Shown here in pieces: positions 5,210 through 11,895 of a stretch of 11,895 bases of DNA (positions within the stretch are counted from its first letter, which is position 1; every line of letters begins with the position of its first letter). Origin of the DNA: Lachnoclostridium sp. UBA1781. GTDB taxonomy: Bacteria; Bacillota; Clostridia; Lachnospirales; Lachnospiraceae. A program made the position numbers and the translations under genes. Location: NCBI GenBank assembly GCA_002315495.1, contig DCGJ01000100.1, positions 1 through 11,895 on the forward strand. Direction: 5' to 3'. The notes beneath the pieces were generated by a model. That model was not told where the DNA came from. It saw only the letters and a program-made list of their open reading frames with translations, and searched no databases.

Positions 5210-6721
5210 ATGACAATCTACGAAAGCATTGCAAGCCTGGTACAGTATGGAGTTACCAATGGACTTGTACAGAAGGAAGATACGATTTTTACGACCAACA
5301 GCCTACTGGAGCTGTTTGGCTTGGACGATTACGAGGAGCCGGAAACTCCGGCCGAAACCGATTTGGAAACGATTCTCGAGGAGATGATGCAGTACGCACT
5401 TTCTCAGGGTATTATGGCTTCCGACGATATCGTGACAAAGGATTTGTTTGATACGAAGATTATGGGCAAACTCACCCCACTTCCGAGCACGGTGATTGCA
5501 AAGTTCCGTGAGAACTATGCCGAAAGCCCGAAGAAAGCAACCGAAGAGTACTATGCCTTCAGTAAGGCAACGAATTACATTCGGACGAAGCGTGTGGCAA
5601 AGGACGTGAAGTGGCTTGCACCTTCCGAATTCGGCGACATTGATATTACCATCAATCTTTCTAAGCCGGAGAAGGATCCAAAGGCAATCGCCGCAGCACT
5701 TGCCTCCAAGGCGTCCAACTATCCGAAGTGTCAGCTTTGCTGTGAAAATGAGGGTTACGCCGGACGTGGCAATCACCCGGCCCGTCAGAACCACCGCATC
5801 ATTCCGCTTACAATGAATAACGAGGACTGGTTCCTTCAGTACTCGCCGTATGTGTACTACAATGAGCACTGCATCGTATTTAACGCGAAGCATACCCCGA
5901 TGAAGATTAATCATGCAACCTTCGTGAAGCTGTTTGATTTTGTAACCTTATTTCCGCATTATTTCCTTGGGTCAAATGCGGACCTCCCGATTGTAGGCGG
6001 CTCCATTCTGACGCACGACCATTTTCAGGGCGGAAATTACGAGTTTGCGATGGCAAAGGCACCGGTGGAGTGTGAGGTGCATTTTGCCGGATTCGAGGAT
6101 GTGAAGGCCGGCATCGTAAAGTGGCCGATGTCTGTCATCCGTCTGACCGGACCGGACAAGGATCGAATCATTGAGCTTTGTGATAAAATCCTGGCAAAAT
6201 GGCGTGGCTACACCGATGAGGCATGCGTTATCTTTGCCGAAACCGATGGAACGCCACACAACACCATTACTCCAATTGCCCGTCGTCGTGGAGTTGATTA
6301 CGAGATGGATCTTGTGCTGCGTAACAACCTCCAGACAGAGGAGCATCCGCTGGGTGTGTACCATCCGCATGCGGAGCATCATCATATCAAAAAAGAAAAC
6401 ATCGGACTCATCGAGGTCATGGGTCTTGCCGTGCTCCCAAGCCGACTGAAGAAGGAAATGCATGACCTGAATGTAGCCATCTGCAATCAGAAAAATCTCC
6501 GTGAGGACGAAGTGCTTTCGAAGCATGCTGACTGGGTGGAACAGATTGCTTCCCGCCTTGCTTCCACCGGAAATGCGTGGACGTCCGACTACGATACCAA
6601 TGAGAAGATTCTCCGTAAGGAAATCGGAGACGTGTTTGTCGACATTCTTGGTCAGGCCGGCGTTTATAAGAGGGATGAGAACGGCAGGGCCGGATTTATG
6701 CGCTTTGTGGAAAGCGTGTAG
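5210..6721 (+). CDS. galT: UTP/UDP-glucose--hexose-1-phosphate uridylyltransferase, type 2 (GalT)
   Basis: This is the Leloir-pathway enzyme that exchanges UMP between UDP-glucose and galactose 1-phosphate in the cytoplasm. The 503-residue length and sequence fit the Firmicutes type 2 family, which is longer than the E. coli type. Counting from the upstream ATG at 5198, HPARQNHRIIPL is at 193-204 and the active-site block THDHFQGG at 272-279, with His273 and His275 in the histidine positions expected for the uridylylated intermediate. A cysteine cluster (Cys178, Cys181, Cys182) precedes it. No galK or galE lies in the window, so galT stands alone with its own promoter and terminator. The leader (5093-5169) suggests specific control. 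Start choice is set by GGAG at 5200-5203. Confidence 0.95.
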   Translation: MTIYESIASLVQYGVTNGLVQKEDTIFTTNSLLELFGLDDYEEPETPAETDLETILEEMMQYALSQGIMASDDIVTKDLFDTKIMGKLTPLPSTVIAKFRENYAESPKKATEEYYAFSKATNYIRTKRVAKDVKWLAPSEFGDIDITINLSKPEKDPKAIAAALASKASNYPKCQLCCENEGYAGRGNHPARQNHRIIPLTMNNEDWFLQYSPYVYYNEHCIVFNAKHTPMKINHATFVKLFDFVTLFPHYFLGSNADLPIVGGSILTHDHFQGGNYEFAMAKAPVECEVHFAGFEDVKAGIVKWPMSVIRLTGPDKDRIIELCDKILAKWRGYTDEACVIFAETDGTPHNTITPIARRRGVDYEMDLVLRNNLQTEEHPLGVYHPHAEHHHIKKENIGLIEVMGLAVLPSRLKKEMHDLNVAICNQKNLREDEVLSKHADWVEQIASRLASTGNAWTSDYDTNEKILRKEIGDVFVDILGQAGVYKRDENGRAGFMRFVESV

Positions 6722-6744
6722 ATGGATTAAAAAATGATGGAAAG

Positions 6745-6764
6745 TGCCTCTTGACGTGGAGGCA
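6745..6764. other. Short hairpin between galT and its terminator
   Basis: TGCCTC (6745-6750) and GAGGCA (6759-6764) form a six-pair stem with an eight-base loop. It comes just before the main terminator and has no T-run. It may assist termination or mRNA stability. Confidence 0.4.
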
Positions 6765-6768
6765 AATC

Positions 6769-6798
6769 AAAAACCACCGGCTTCGGCCGGTGGTTTTT
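6769..6798. terminator. Bidirectional terminator between galT and the DtxR-like gene
   Basis: A 13-bp perfect stem (6769-6781 with 6786-6798) has a TTCG tetraloop. It is flanked by an A-run on the left and a T-run on the right, so it should end both galT (+) and the convergent regulator gene (-), whose stop is only about 10 bp away. Confidence 0.92.
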
Positions 6799-6808
6799 TC
6801 ACGAATCG

Positions 6809-7177
6809 CTATTTCATCTTCTCCGCGTGAGTCTTCAGAATGTTGAAGCTCACATCGCTGATGTCATGCTCGATTCGGCAAGCATCCTCAGTTGCCACAT
6901 CCTCAGGAACGCCAAGGTTCATCAGCAGGGTGGCCAGCACGGTGTGGCGCTCGTAAATCTTAGTCGCGGTTTCGAGACCGCTTTCTGTCAAAGTAAGAGC
7001 GCCGTCTCTTGCCACAAGCAGATATCCGTTATCCTTTAGAAGGTTGATGGCGCGGCTAACGGACGGCTTACTGTAGCTTAGTTCTTCCGCCACATCAACG
7101 GAATGTACAACCGACTTTTTCTGACTTAATATAAGAATGGTTTCCAGGTACATCTCGCCGGATTCCTGTAATTTCAT
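6809..7177 (-). CDS. Short DtxR/MntR-family metal-dependent repressor
   Basis: This 122-residue regulator has a winged helix-turn-helix (about 5-62, recognition region around SYSKPSVSRAINLL) and a metal-binding dimerisation domain (about 65-122). It lacks the SH3-like third domain of DtxR and IdeR, so its length is that of MntR. The likely ligands are Met9, Glu12, His78, Cys100, Glu103 and His104. Met9 and the CRIEH motif resemble the iron-type set of DtxR (Met10, Cys102, Glu105, His106) rather than the Asp8/Glu99 set of Bacillus MntR. Fe2+ sensing is thus favoured, by inference. AGGAGG stands six bases before the start. It converges on galT. Its promoters lie in a duplicated segment that overlaps the end of mocR. 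No metal transporter is adjacent. Confidence 0.88.
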   Translation of the reverse strand: MKLQESGEMYLETILILSQKKSVVHSVDVAEELSYSKPSVSRAINLLKDNGYLLVARDGALTLTESGLETATKIYERHTVLATLLMNLGVPEDVATEDACRIEHDISDVSFNILKTHAEKMK

Positions 7178-7211
7178 GGACTGCCTCCTGCATTCATCAC
7201 ATATTTCTCCG

Positions 7212-7279
7212 CCATAAAGCGCTTTCTTACGGATAATTCATTGTACCATAAAGCGGTTTCTCACGGACAATTCATTGTA
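7212..7279. repeat. Two tandem 34-bp copies forming the DtxR-like gene's promoter region
   Basis: Copies 7212-7245 and 7246-7279 differ at three of 34 positions, and a degraded third start (TCATAAACCG) follows at 7280-7289 inside the mocR end. Each copy contains CCATAAAGCG, then an AAAGCGCTTT palindrome (AAAGCGGTTT in copy 2), then ATTCATTGTA. In copy 2 the inverted repeat ACAAT-TC-ATTGT (7267-7278) is perfect; copy 1 has one mismatch. Confidence 0.85.
7240..7248 (-). promoter_or_regulatory. Second, duplicated extended -10 for the DtxR-like gene
   Basis: On the minus strand this reads TGGTACAAT. The best upstream hexamer, TTGTCC (7265-7270), is 19 bp away, so it would rely on the extended -10. 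It matches the -10 of the upstream promoter because of the 34-bp duplication. Confidence 0.45.
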
Positions 7280-7302
7280 TCATAAACCGAAAACTCTTTC
7301 AA
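7274..7302 (-). promoter_or_regulatory. Main promoter of the DtxR-like gene, inside the 3' end of mocR
   Basis: On the minus strand, TTGAAA (7297-7302), a 17-bp spacer and TACAAT (7274-7279) make a good promoter. TGA directly before the -10 adds an extended -10 and is also the mocR stop codon. Transcription would start near 7267, within the duplicated repeats. Confidence 0.6.
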
Positions 7303-8725
7303 GGTTGGAAAATGCTTCCCCTACCCTTCCCAACGTCTCCTCCGTTACACCCGAGTAGTTGACGACAAAGGTGTGCGGTTCCCGATTGACGGTGCCAATG
7401 CAGTAGTCGGACAGGGCCTGCAGCTTTACTCCGGCTTCCTTTGCGAGTCGGATGATTTCTACATCGCTTCGCTTCGTATCCACCCGAAGCAACAGGTGAA
7501 GGCCGGCATCCTCCTCGTGGATGGTGGTGCATTTGGATAGAGCACTTTCGCTAAGAAGACGAATCAGTTCGTTTCGTGTCTTTCGATACGCATTCTTCAT
7601 GCGGTTTACGTGTTTGGTAAGATAACCCTCCGAGATAAAGCGGGCCAGTGTGTACTGCTCGAAGCTTGGTACCGTGCAGGAATAAAATCCGAGGGAACGG
7701 TGGAAGCGATTCATGAGCCCTTCCGGAAGCACCATGTAGCTGATTCGAATGGAGGGGGAAATGCTTTTCGAGAAGGTATTCATGTAAATGACCTTCTGTC
7801 CGCGATCGGTACCAAACAGGGTTGGCAGCGGCTTTCCGGAAAAGCGAAATTCGCTGTCGAACTCATCCTCCAAAAGATAACGCCCCGGTACTTCGTGAAC
7901 CCAGCGAAGAAGCTCGGCCCGGCGAGCGGGTGACGTTACGATTCCCGTCGGATAGTGGTGAGAGGGAGATACGTGAGCGATGGTAGTGTGACCGGGAAGG
8001 TTGGCCGCATTTGGCAGGTCGTTCACCAAAATGCCCTCCTTATCGAGACCTGCAAAGGTATACGGAACCTGATTGGCGCGATAAATGTGCATCGTTTTAT
8101 GATACCCCGGATCTTCCAATACAAAGGTAGCACTTCGGGAAAACAGCTGAATCAGAAGCTGGTACAGATACTCTGCTCCCGCACCGATGACAATCTGTTC
8201 GGGGGAAACGGTTAGTCCGCGAAACTGCTTGAGATATTCAGAAATGGCCTCTCGAAGTTCCATTACACCTTCCGTCGGAACCCGCCACAGAAGCTCGGTT
8301 TGTTTGGTGGAGAGTACCTCGCGGGACAGTCGTGACCATACGGAAAATGGGAACCTCTCCACAGAGATTTCATTGGAGGTGAGGTCTAATAAAAGTGGAG
8401 TTTCTTCTGCGGATTTCTTTGGTTTGCGTGGTTCTACTATTGTAGAACGAGGAGGGGCAACAGACGCACGAATTCCGGAAAAGGTACCTGAAACGTAATA
8501 ACCGGATTTTTCTTTCGTGATAATATAGCCCTCATCCACCAGTTGGGCGTAAGCATTTTCGACCGTTACGACACTGAGACTCAGGTGAGAGGCCAGCGCG
8601 CGTTTGGAGGGCAATTTCTCTCCGACCGCAAGCTGTCCGCTTTCACAATCCTCACGAATGCATCGGTACAAATATTCGTATAGAGGAAGCGTTCCTCGTT
8701 TGCTCATATCATATGTTAATATCAT
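7280..8725 (-). CDS. MocR/PdxR-type regulator: GntR winged helix plus class I aminotransferase domain
   Basis: This 481-residue protein has an N-terminal GntR helix-turn-helix (roughly the first 80 residues, with LPSKRALASHLSLSVVTVENAY and then DEGYIITKEKSGYYV) and a fold-type I aminotransferase domain. Counting from the first possible codon at 8752, the PLP Schiff-base lysine is Lys329 in NTFSKSISPSIR, and the aspartate region is LLEDEFDSEFRF at 293-304. Such proteins usually bind PLP as an effector rather than catalyse transamination; known members include PdxR and GabR. A TTG at 8752 would add nine residues, but ATG at 8725 has AAGGAG seven bases upstream and is preferred. It is divergent from the ECF S component, its likely target. 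No terminator was seen before the DtxR-like gene. Confidence 0.92.
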   Translation of the reverse strand: MILTYDMSKRGTLPLYEYLYRCIREDCESGQLAVGEKLPSKRALASHLSLSVVTVENAYAQLVDEGYIITKEKSGYYVSGTFSGIRASVAPPRSTIVEPRKPKKSAEETPLLLDLTSNEISVERFPFSVWSRLSREVLSTKQTELLWRVPTEGVMELREAISEYLKQFRGLTVSPEQIVIGAGAEYLYQLLIQLFSRSATFVLEDPGYHKTMHIYRANQVPYTFAGLDKEGILVNDLPNAANLPGHTTIAHVSPSHHYPTGIVTSPARRAELLRWVHEVPGRYLLEDEFDSEFRFSGKPLPTLFGTDRGQKVIYMNTFSKSISPSIRISYMVLPEGLMNRFHRSLGFYSCTVPSFEQYTLARFISEGYLTKHVNRMKNAYRKTRNELIRLLSESALSKCTTIHEEDAGLHLLLRVDTKRSDVEIIRLAKEAGVKLQALSDYCIGTVNREPHTFVVNYSGVTEETLGRVGEAFSNLERVFGL

Positions 8726-8732
8726 GAAGAAA

Positions 8733-8738
8733 CTCCTT
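8733..8738 (-). promoter_or_regulatory. Shine-Dalgarno sequence that sets the mocR start
   Basis: On the minus strand AAGGAG stands seven bases before the ATG at 8725. It lies downstream of the alternative TTG start at 8752, which has no comparable site. Confidence 0.7.
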
Positions 8739-8761
8739 GATGCAAAGTGCAAAAATCAATC

Positions 8762-8819
8762 TGGTATTAAAAAGTATTTTGAAATTGACTATATCAATAA
8801 TACCAAATGCGCATATAAT
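8762..8819. promoter_or_regulatory. Divergent mocR / ECF control region
   Basis: TGGTATTA (8762-8769) and TAATACCA (8798-8805) are perfect 8-bp inverted arms, 28 bp apart. The right arm on the minus strand reads TGGTATTAT, an extended -10 for mocR. A perfect TATAAT for the plus-strand operon is at 8814-8819, but the best -35 (TTGACT, 8785-8790) is 23 bp away. Weak -35 spacing suits an activated promoter, as reported for MocR-type regulators. The binding role is inferred. Confidence 0.5.
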
Positions 8820-8893
8820 AAGCAATATCAAAGCAAAACAATTTGCGAACAGAAAACAGAAAACGATTATTTGCAAAGAAATCAGAAAGAGAC

Positions 8894-8900
8894 AAGGAGG
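8894..8900 (+). promoter_or_regulatory. Shine-Dalgarno sequence that sets the ECF S component start
   Basis: AAGGAGG lies eight bases before ATG at 8909. The upstream ATG at 8843 would add 22 polar residues to a membrane protein and has no such site. Confidence 0.75.
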
Positions 8901-8908
8901 ACACCCTT

Positions 8909-9469
8909 ATGGATACGAACATTAAAACTAAAACAGAACAGCTTACGCTAACCGCAGCATTCGCGGCACTTGCCTGTGTTGCAACGATGGTAATTCAGGT
9001 CCCTTCTCCGACGAATGGATATGTGAATATGGGCGACGCGGTAGTACTGCTTGCCGCATTTACCTTAGGACCATGGTACGGGGCAGCTGCAGCCGGAATC
9101 GGCTCGGCCTTGGCAGACCTTCTCACCGGTTATGCACACTACGTTCCGGGCACTCTTGTAATTAAAGCAGCAATGGCCTTAGTAGCAGGTCTCATCGGAT
9201 GCTACGCATATAGGAAGAATGAAAAGTTTACGAAGAAGCTTCCAATCTACATGATTGCAGGTGTTGCAGCAGAAATCATCATGGTTGTTGGATATTACAT
9301 TTACGCCGGACTTCTTCTTGGCAAGGGCTTGGCAGCAGCGCTTTCCAGCATTCCAAGCAATATTGTACAGGGCGTATTCGGAATTGCAGCAGCAATTTTA
9401 CTTTTTAGTGGACTTGTAGCCGTTCCTGCGTATAATAGGGTTCAGGGACTTTTCCTGAAGAAAAATTAG
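8909..9469 (+). CDS. ECF transporter S component (substrate-binding membrane subunit)
   Basis: This 186-residue integral membrane protein has about five or six hydrophobic segments and resembles the ECF riboflavin-type S component family (Pfam PF07155). S components bind a vitamin and dock on a shared EcfA/A'/T energising module encoded elsewhere. The block NGYVNMGDAVVLLAAFTLGP (36-55), followed by ALADLLTG and a TLVIKA segment, is characteristic. Small alanine-rich AxxxA spacing in the first helix (Ala16/Ala20) could serve T-subunit docking. ATG at 8909 has AAGGAGG eight bases upstream, so the in-frame ATG at 8843 is rejected. Divergence from a MocR gene suggests a PLP-linked substrate such as pyridoxine, not proven. 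The next gene starts 35 bp downstream. Confidence 0.85.
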   Translation: MDTNIKTKTEQLTLTAAFAALACVATMVIQVPSPTNGYVNMGDAVVLLAAFTLGPWYGAAAAGIGSALADLLTGYAHYVPGTLVIKAAMALVAGLIGCYAYRKNEKFTKKLPIYMIAGVAAEIIMVVGYYIYAGLLLGKGLAAALSSIPSNIVQGVFGIAAAILLFSGLVAVPAYNRVQGLFLKKN

Positions 9470-9504
9470 AGCCAAATGCGCACCGAATCGGAGGAAGAAG
9501 AATC

Positions 9505-10068
9505 ATGGAGTTACAGGATATCAGAAATCAGGCAAAACAGATTGCAGAGGAACTTGTAGAAGCAGCAAAATTGGAAGCCGGTCAGATTGTAGTTATTGGC
9601 TGCTCCTCCAGTGAGGTGAGTGGAAGCAAGATTGGAAGCGATTCCAAGCCTCAGGTAGCAGATATGATTTATGCCGGACTTTCCGAGGTGTTTAACGCAA
9701 AGGGAATCTATATGGCGTGTCAGTGCTGTGAGCATTTGAACCGGGCGCTTATTGTGGAAAAGGAGCTTTACAAAAATGAAGTTCGTTTTTACGCAGAACG
9801 AGTGAACGTTGTTCCTCAGCCGAAGGCAGGCGGAAGCTTCGCAACGGCCGCATTTCGCGAGATGAAGGAGCCGGTGGCGGTGGAATTCATTCATGCGGAT
9901 GCAGGACTGGATATCGGAGGGACCTTAATCGGCATGCACTTAAAGCGTGTGGCTGTTCCGGTTCGGCTTTCGGTAAATCACTTGGGTGATGCGATTTTGC
10001 TTGCCGCAAGAACCCGCTCCAAGTTTGTGGGCGGAAGCCGTGCGGTGTATGATGAGAGGCTTTTATAA
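9505..10068 (+). CDS. DUF436 / TIGR01440 family protein (UPF0340, YwlG-like)
   Basis: This 187-residue protein, with no signal peptide or membrane helix, matches the YwlG family of Firmicutes, whose biochemical role I do not know. Conserved-looking blocks are GCSSSEVSGSKIG (32-44), a Cys-rich CQCCEHLNRAL (72-82), VPQPKAGGSFATAAF (103-117), DAGLDIGGTLIGMHLK (132-147) and GGSRAVYD (176-183). The clustered cysteines, histidine and acidic glycine motifs suggest a ligand- or metal-binding fold, but no catalytic assignment is justified. GGAGG lies 10 bases before the start. It is the second gene of the ECF operon and is followed directly by a strong terminator. In Bacillus subtilis, as I recall, ywlG lies next to glyA, which encodes a PLP enzyme. 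Confidence 0.88.
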   Translation: MELQDIRNQAKQIAEELVEAAKLEAGQIVVIGCSSSEVSGSKIGSDSKPQVADMIYAGLSEVFNAKGIYMACQCCEHLNRALIVEKELYKNEVRFYAERVNVVPQPKAGGSFATAAFREMKEPVAVEFIHADAGLDIGGTLIGMHLKRVAVPVRLSVNHLGDAILLAARTRSKFVGGSRAVYDERLL

Positions 10069-10079
10069 TACGAGAATGC

Positions 10080-10119
10080 AAGAGGTGCTTTGAATTCATA
10101 TCCAAAGCACCTCTTTTTT
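10080..10119 (+). terminator. Terminator of the ECF-DUF436 operon
   Basis: A 13-bp perfect stem (10080-10092 with 10103-10115) has a 10-base loop and is followed by TTTT, a T-run that continues the end of the stem. It begins 12 bases after the DUF436 stop codon. Confidence 0.93.
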
Positions 10120-10206
10120 GACGGAAAATATTTCAAATGGCGAGATTTATTAAAGGGGGGTGACTGGAACAAGGAAATTGTCTATGGTTTGTCTGTGCTT
10201 TTAGAG

Positions 10207-10212
10207 TATAAT
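10207..10212 (+). promoter_or_regulatory. -10 box of the surface-protein gene
   Basis: A perfect TATAAT stands 31 bp before the ATG at 10244. The hexamer at the 17-bp position is poor (ATGGTT, 10184-10189). Two TTGTCT sequences (10178 and 10189) are at unsuitable spacings. The gene follows a strong terminator, so it needs its own promoter. Confidence 0.45.
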
Positions 10213-10243
10213 TTCATTAAGAATCCTGTAGGAGGATGAGTTG

Positions 10244-10510
10244 ATGATGAGTAGAAAACAGAGATTTTATATGAAGAAGATATTGTGCGTATGTTTGGCA
10301 CTGGCTGTCATTGTTGCGCTTATGCCTCAGAATACGATAAAGGTGTCTGCCGAAACAGCGTCGAATGGGTATACGACGGACAGTAATGGGAAGATGTCCT
10401 ACACGAGTGCCTCCAGAGGTTACGATTTCATGGGGTATGTTGATGGTGAATGGAAACAGGTAACAACTACTATGGTTTTACTGCCGCCTGCTATCAAGGA
10501 ACCGGACTGA
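10244..10510 (+). pseudogene. Secreted surface protein, N-terminal part before a frameshift
   Basis: The start ATG at 10244 has GGAGG eight bases upstream. The product opens with a typical signal peptide: basic MMSRKQRFYMKK, a hydrophobic core LCVCLALAVIVALM, and a likely cleavage after VSA (VSA-ETASNG). The mature part runs GYTTDSNGKMSYTSASRG, then YDFMGYVDGEWKQ. After codon CAG at 10457-10459 this frame reads VTTTMVLLPPAIKEPD and stops at 10510. That tail is unlike the sequence before it, whereas the frame one base earlier continues sensibly for at least 478 codons. I read this as the 5' end of one long gene with a one-base loss near 10460-10462. A sequencing error is possible. The repeated beta-type sequence downstream indicates an exported adhesin-like or wall protein. 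Confidence 0.7.
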
Positions 10511-11895
10511 CGGTTTCGTCTGAAGTATCGTTTGTTGCGAATGGTGCTGCAATACAGGTAAAGTATACAGTTAAGAATACTTCGTCGGAGACGGTTAGCG
10601 ATTATCGCTTCTTTATTGCTGCTGATACCATGATTGCAGAAAATGATGCGAGCGCGAACGAAGTCGATTCCGACGGGGCAGTCATTATGACGAATAACGG
10701 GGTTTCCTTTTTTGCTCTTTCAACAACAGAAGGTGCAACTGCGGTTGCAACGGAGTATTCTTCCGGAACAGTTTCCTATCGAAGTGTCATTAATGGGGCC
10801 GATCCATCTACGATTACTCCAACAACGTCTGCCCGTGACAGCGCATTTGTTATGTATTATCCGCTGGAATCCCTCGAAAGTAATCAGTCGACAGAATATG
10901 TGATGATTGTTGGCATGGGAAGTAAAGATGAGATTAAGGATATCATCGATGATGTTAAGAAGGCAGTGGGCATCCGGGCGAAATATTCCAGTGAAGAACT
11001 TACCGGTTTGGCTGAGGATACCAAGTATGTCATCACGTACATTGAGGATGAGGAAGAGAAGCAGATTGTTGTAAAAGCAGATGAAAATGGTGAGATCCCG
11101 TTAACAGGCACCTACACATCTGAAGGAGAAACAAAGGAATATAGTCTGATCGGGAAAGAAATCACCATCGAAGATGTACCGGGTAGTCACACCTTGGAAG
11201 AGCCGGTTACGATTACCATTGCCGGACGACCGGATGCTCCGTCAGCTCTTGATGTGCGAGTAGAGACGACGCAGGATATTGAACTTGAGGATATTATTGA
11301 AACAACTACGGAAAGTATTACGATTAAGGCAAAGCCTGGTCAGGAATATCGAATCGGAGAAACCGGAGAATGGGTGAAACCGGATGATGACGGAAATGTC
11401 ACTTTTGATGATTCTTTGGAACCATTAACGGAATACACGATTTATACAAGAACGAGTGCAACAGAGGACGCGCCGGCATCGGAACCGAGTGAAGGTGCAG
11501 TAATCAAAACGCAGGGAATGTTTATCAGTTCCTTTACAAAGACAGAATACAATGGACCTTATGATGGTAATGCACATGCCTTGAGTGTTCAAACAACAGT
11601 TTCGGGAGCAAGGATTATCTATTCCAAAACCTTGGAAGAATTGGATAAAGCAAATGGTGACTGGCAGACAGAGCCGTATTCCTTTGTGGACAGCGGAACC
11701 TACGATGTATATTTCTGCATTTCCAAGGAGAACTACTACAGTGAATACGGGAAACTGACGGCAAATATTACAGATACCGCTCATGTGTTTAAGTATCAGG
11801 CAGACGGCGACCATATTACTGCAAAATGTTCGGATAGGAATTGTGCTTATTATACCACGGGTGTGACGGTTACACTTCGTGCAACCGCATCGGTT
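10450..11895 (+). CDS. Large Ig-like/fibronectin-like surface protein, continuation, cut by window edge
   Basis: This open frame runs unbroken from after the stop at 10447-10449 to the right edge. An ATG at 10450 exists, but it has no Shine-Dalgarno site and the product would lack a signal peptide, so it is probably the body of the gene starting at 10244. Meaningful sequence begins near 10462 (NNYYGFTAACYQGTGLTVSS). The parts are a beta-rich segment to about 10920, an acidic segment (KDEIKDIIDDVKKAVG), a fibronectin/Ig-like unit around 11220-11505 (including SLEPLTEYTIYTRTSATE), a second beta unit at about 11515-11780 (EYNGPYDGNAHAL, then VDSGTYDVYF), and the start of a further unit (HVFKYQADGDHITAKC). 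Such repeats are common in surface proteins of gut Clostridia. No enzyme domain is visible, and any wall anchor lies beyond the window. Confidence 0.7.
   Translation, partial: METGNNYYGFTAACYQGTGLTVSSEVSFVANGAAIQVKYTVKNTSSETVSDYRFFIAADTMIAENDASANEVDSDGAVIMTNNGVSFFALSTTEGATAVATEYSSGTVSYRSVINGADPSTITPTTSARDSAFVMYYPLESLESNQSTEYVMIVGMGSKDEIKDIIDDVKKAVGIRAKYSSEELTGLAEDTKYVITYIEDEEEKQIVVKADENGEIPLTGTYTSEGETKEYSLIGKEITIEDVPGSHTLEEPVTITIAGRPDAPSALDVRVETTQDIELEDIIETTTESITIKAKPGQEYRIGETGEWVKPDDDGNVTFDDSLEPLTEYTIYTRTSATEDAPASEPSEGAVIKTQGMFISSFTKTEYNGPYDGNAHALSVQTTVSGARIIYSKTLEELDKANGDWQTEPYSFVDSGTYDVYFCISKENYYSEYGKLTANITDTAHVFKYQADGDHITAKCSDRNCAYYTTGVTVTLRATASV

Noticed and set aside
5303..5914. Minus-strand 203-codon open frame inside galT
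   Set aside because: It is antisense to a clearly coding galT, and its composition follows from the galT codons. The same holds for 5972-6526 (-).
8843..8908. Upstream ATG extending the ECF S component by 22 residues
   Set aside because: The added stretch is polar and highly charged, and the strong AAGGAGG lies directly before the ATG at 8909.
10450..10470. Programmed -1 ribosomal frameshift in the surface-protein gene
   Set aside because: No slippery heptamer occurs in the right frame and no strong downstream stem was seen. A one-base deletion or sequencing error is simpler.
11425..11814. Minus-strand 129-codon open frame
   Set aside because: It lies opposite the continuous surface-protein frame, has unusual Cys/Ile/Arg content and shows no family motif.

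Overview
The window looks like a chromosomal segment of a Clostridia-type Firmicute, most likely Lachnospiraceae. This rests on strong AGGAGG-type ribosome binding sites, moderate GC, a Firmicutes-type (type 2) galT, a VanY/PASTA cell-wall enzyme, an energy-coupling-factor (ECF) S component and a secreted Ig-like surface protein. The genus assignment is inference; no rRNA, tRNA, phage or transposase gene was seen.

Layout, left to right. (1) 1-161: part of a 52-bp tandem array whose units each form a hairpin, followed by a terminator at 236-272 for the next gene. (2) 356-2158 (-): a membrane-anchored VanY-type D,D-carboxypeptidase with a PASTA domain and a long Arg/Pro/Thr-rich cytoplasmic tail. 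(3) 2329-3783 (+), divergent: a fusion of a soluble HAD phosphatase with a seven-helix hemolysin III/PAQR domain; its last codons lie in a 31-bp tandem triplication. (4) 3784-4342: a repeat-rich gap with a strong bidirectional terminator. (5) 4343-4909 (-): a rhomboid protease with a consensus-like promoter. (6) 5210-6721 (+): galT, divergent from the rhomboid gene, with a promoter and a leader that holds two TTGCGCAA palindromes able to pair as a 9-bp stem. (7) 6809-7177 (-): a short DtxR-family metalloregulator, convergent with galT across a shared terminator; its promoter region is a 34-bp tandem duplication. (8) 7280-8725 (-): a MocR/PdxR-type regulator (GntR helix-turn-helix plus aminotransferase domain). 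(9) 8909-9469 and 9505-10068 (+), divergent from it: an ECF S component and a DUF436/YwlG protein in one operon ending in a strong terminator. (10) From 10244 to the right edge: a secreted repetitive surface protein broken by a one-base frameshift near 10460 and cut by the window.

The cassette most likely to work as a unit is mocR / ECF S component / DUF436. The context suggests vitamin uptake, possibly vitamin B6, controlled by a regulator that can sense PLP. The VanY-PASTA protein and the HAD-HlyIII fusion both point to the cell envelope. GalT belongs to galactose use. The DtxR-like gene has no metal-transport partner inside the window.

Four observations deserve most attention: the HAD-HlyIII fusion, the hairpin array at the left edge, the structured galT leader, and the duplicated promoter of the DtxR-like gene. 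No wholly new multi-gene defence-like system is evident.
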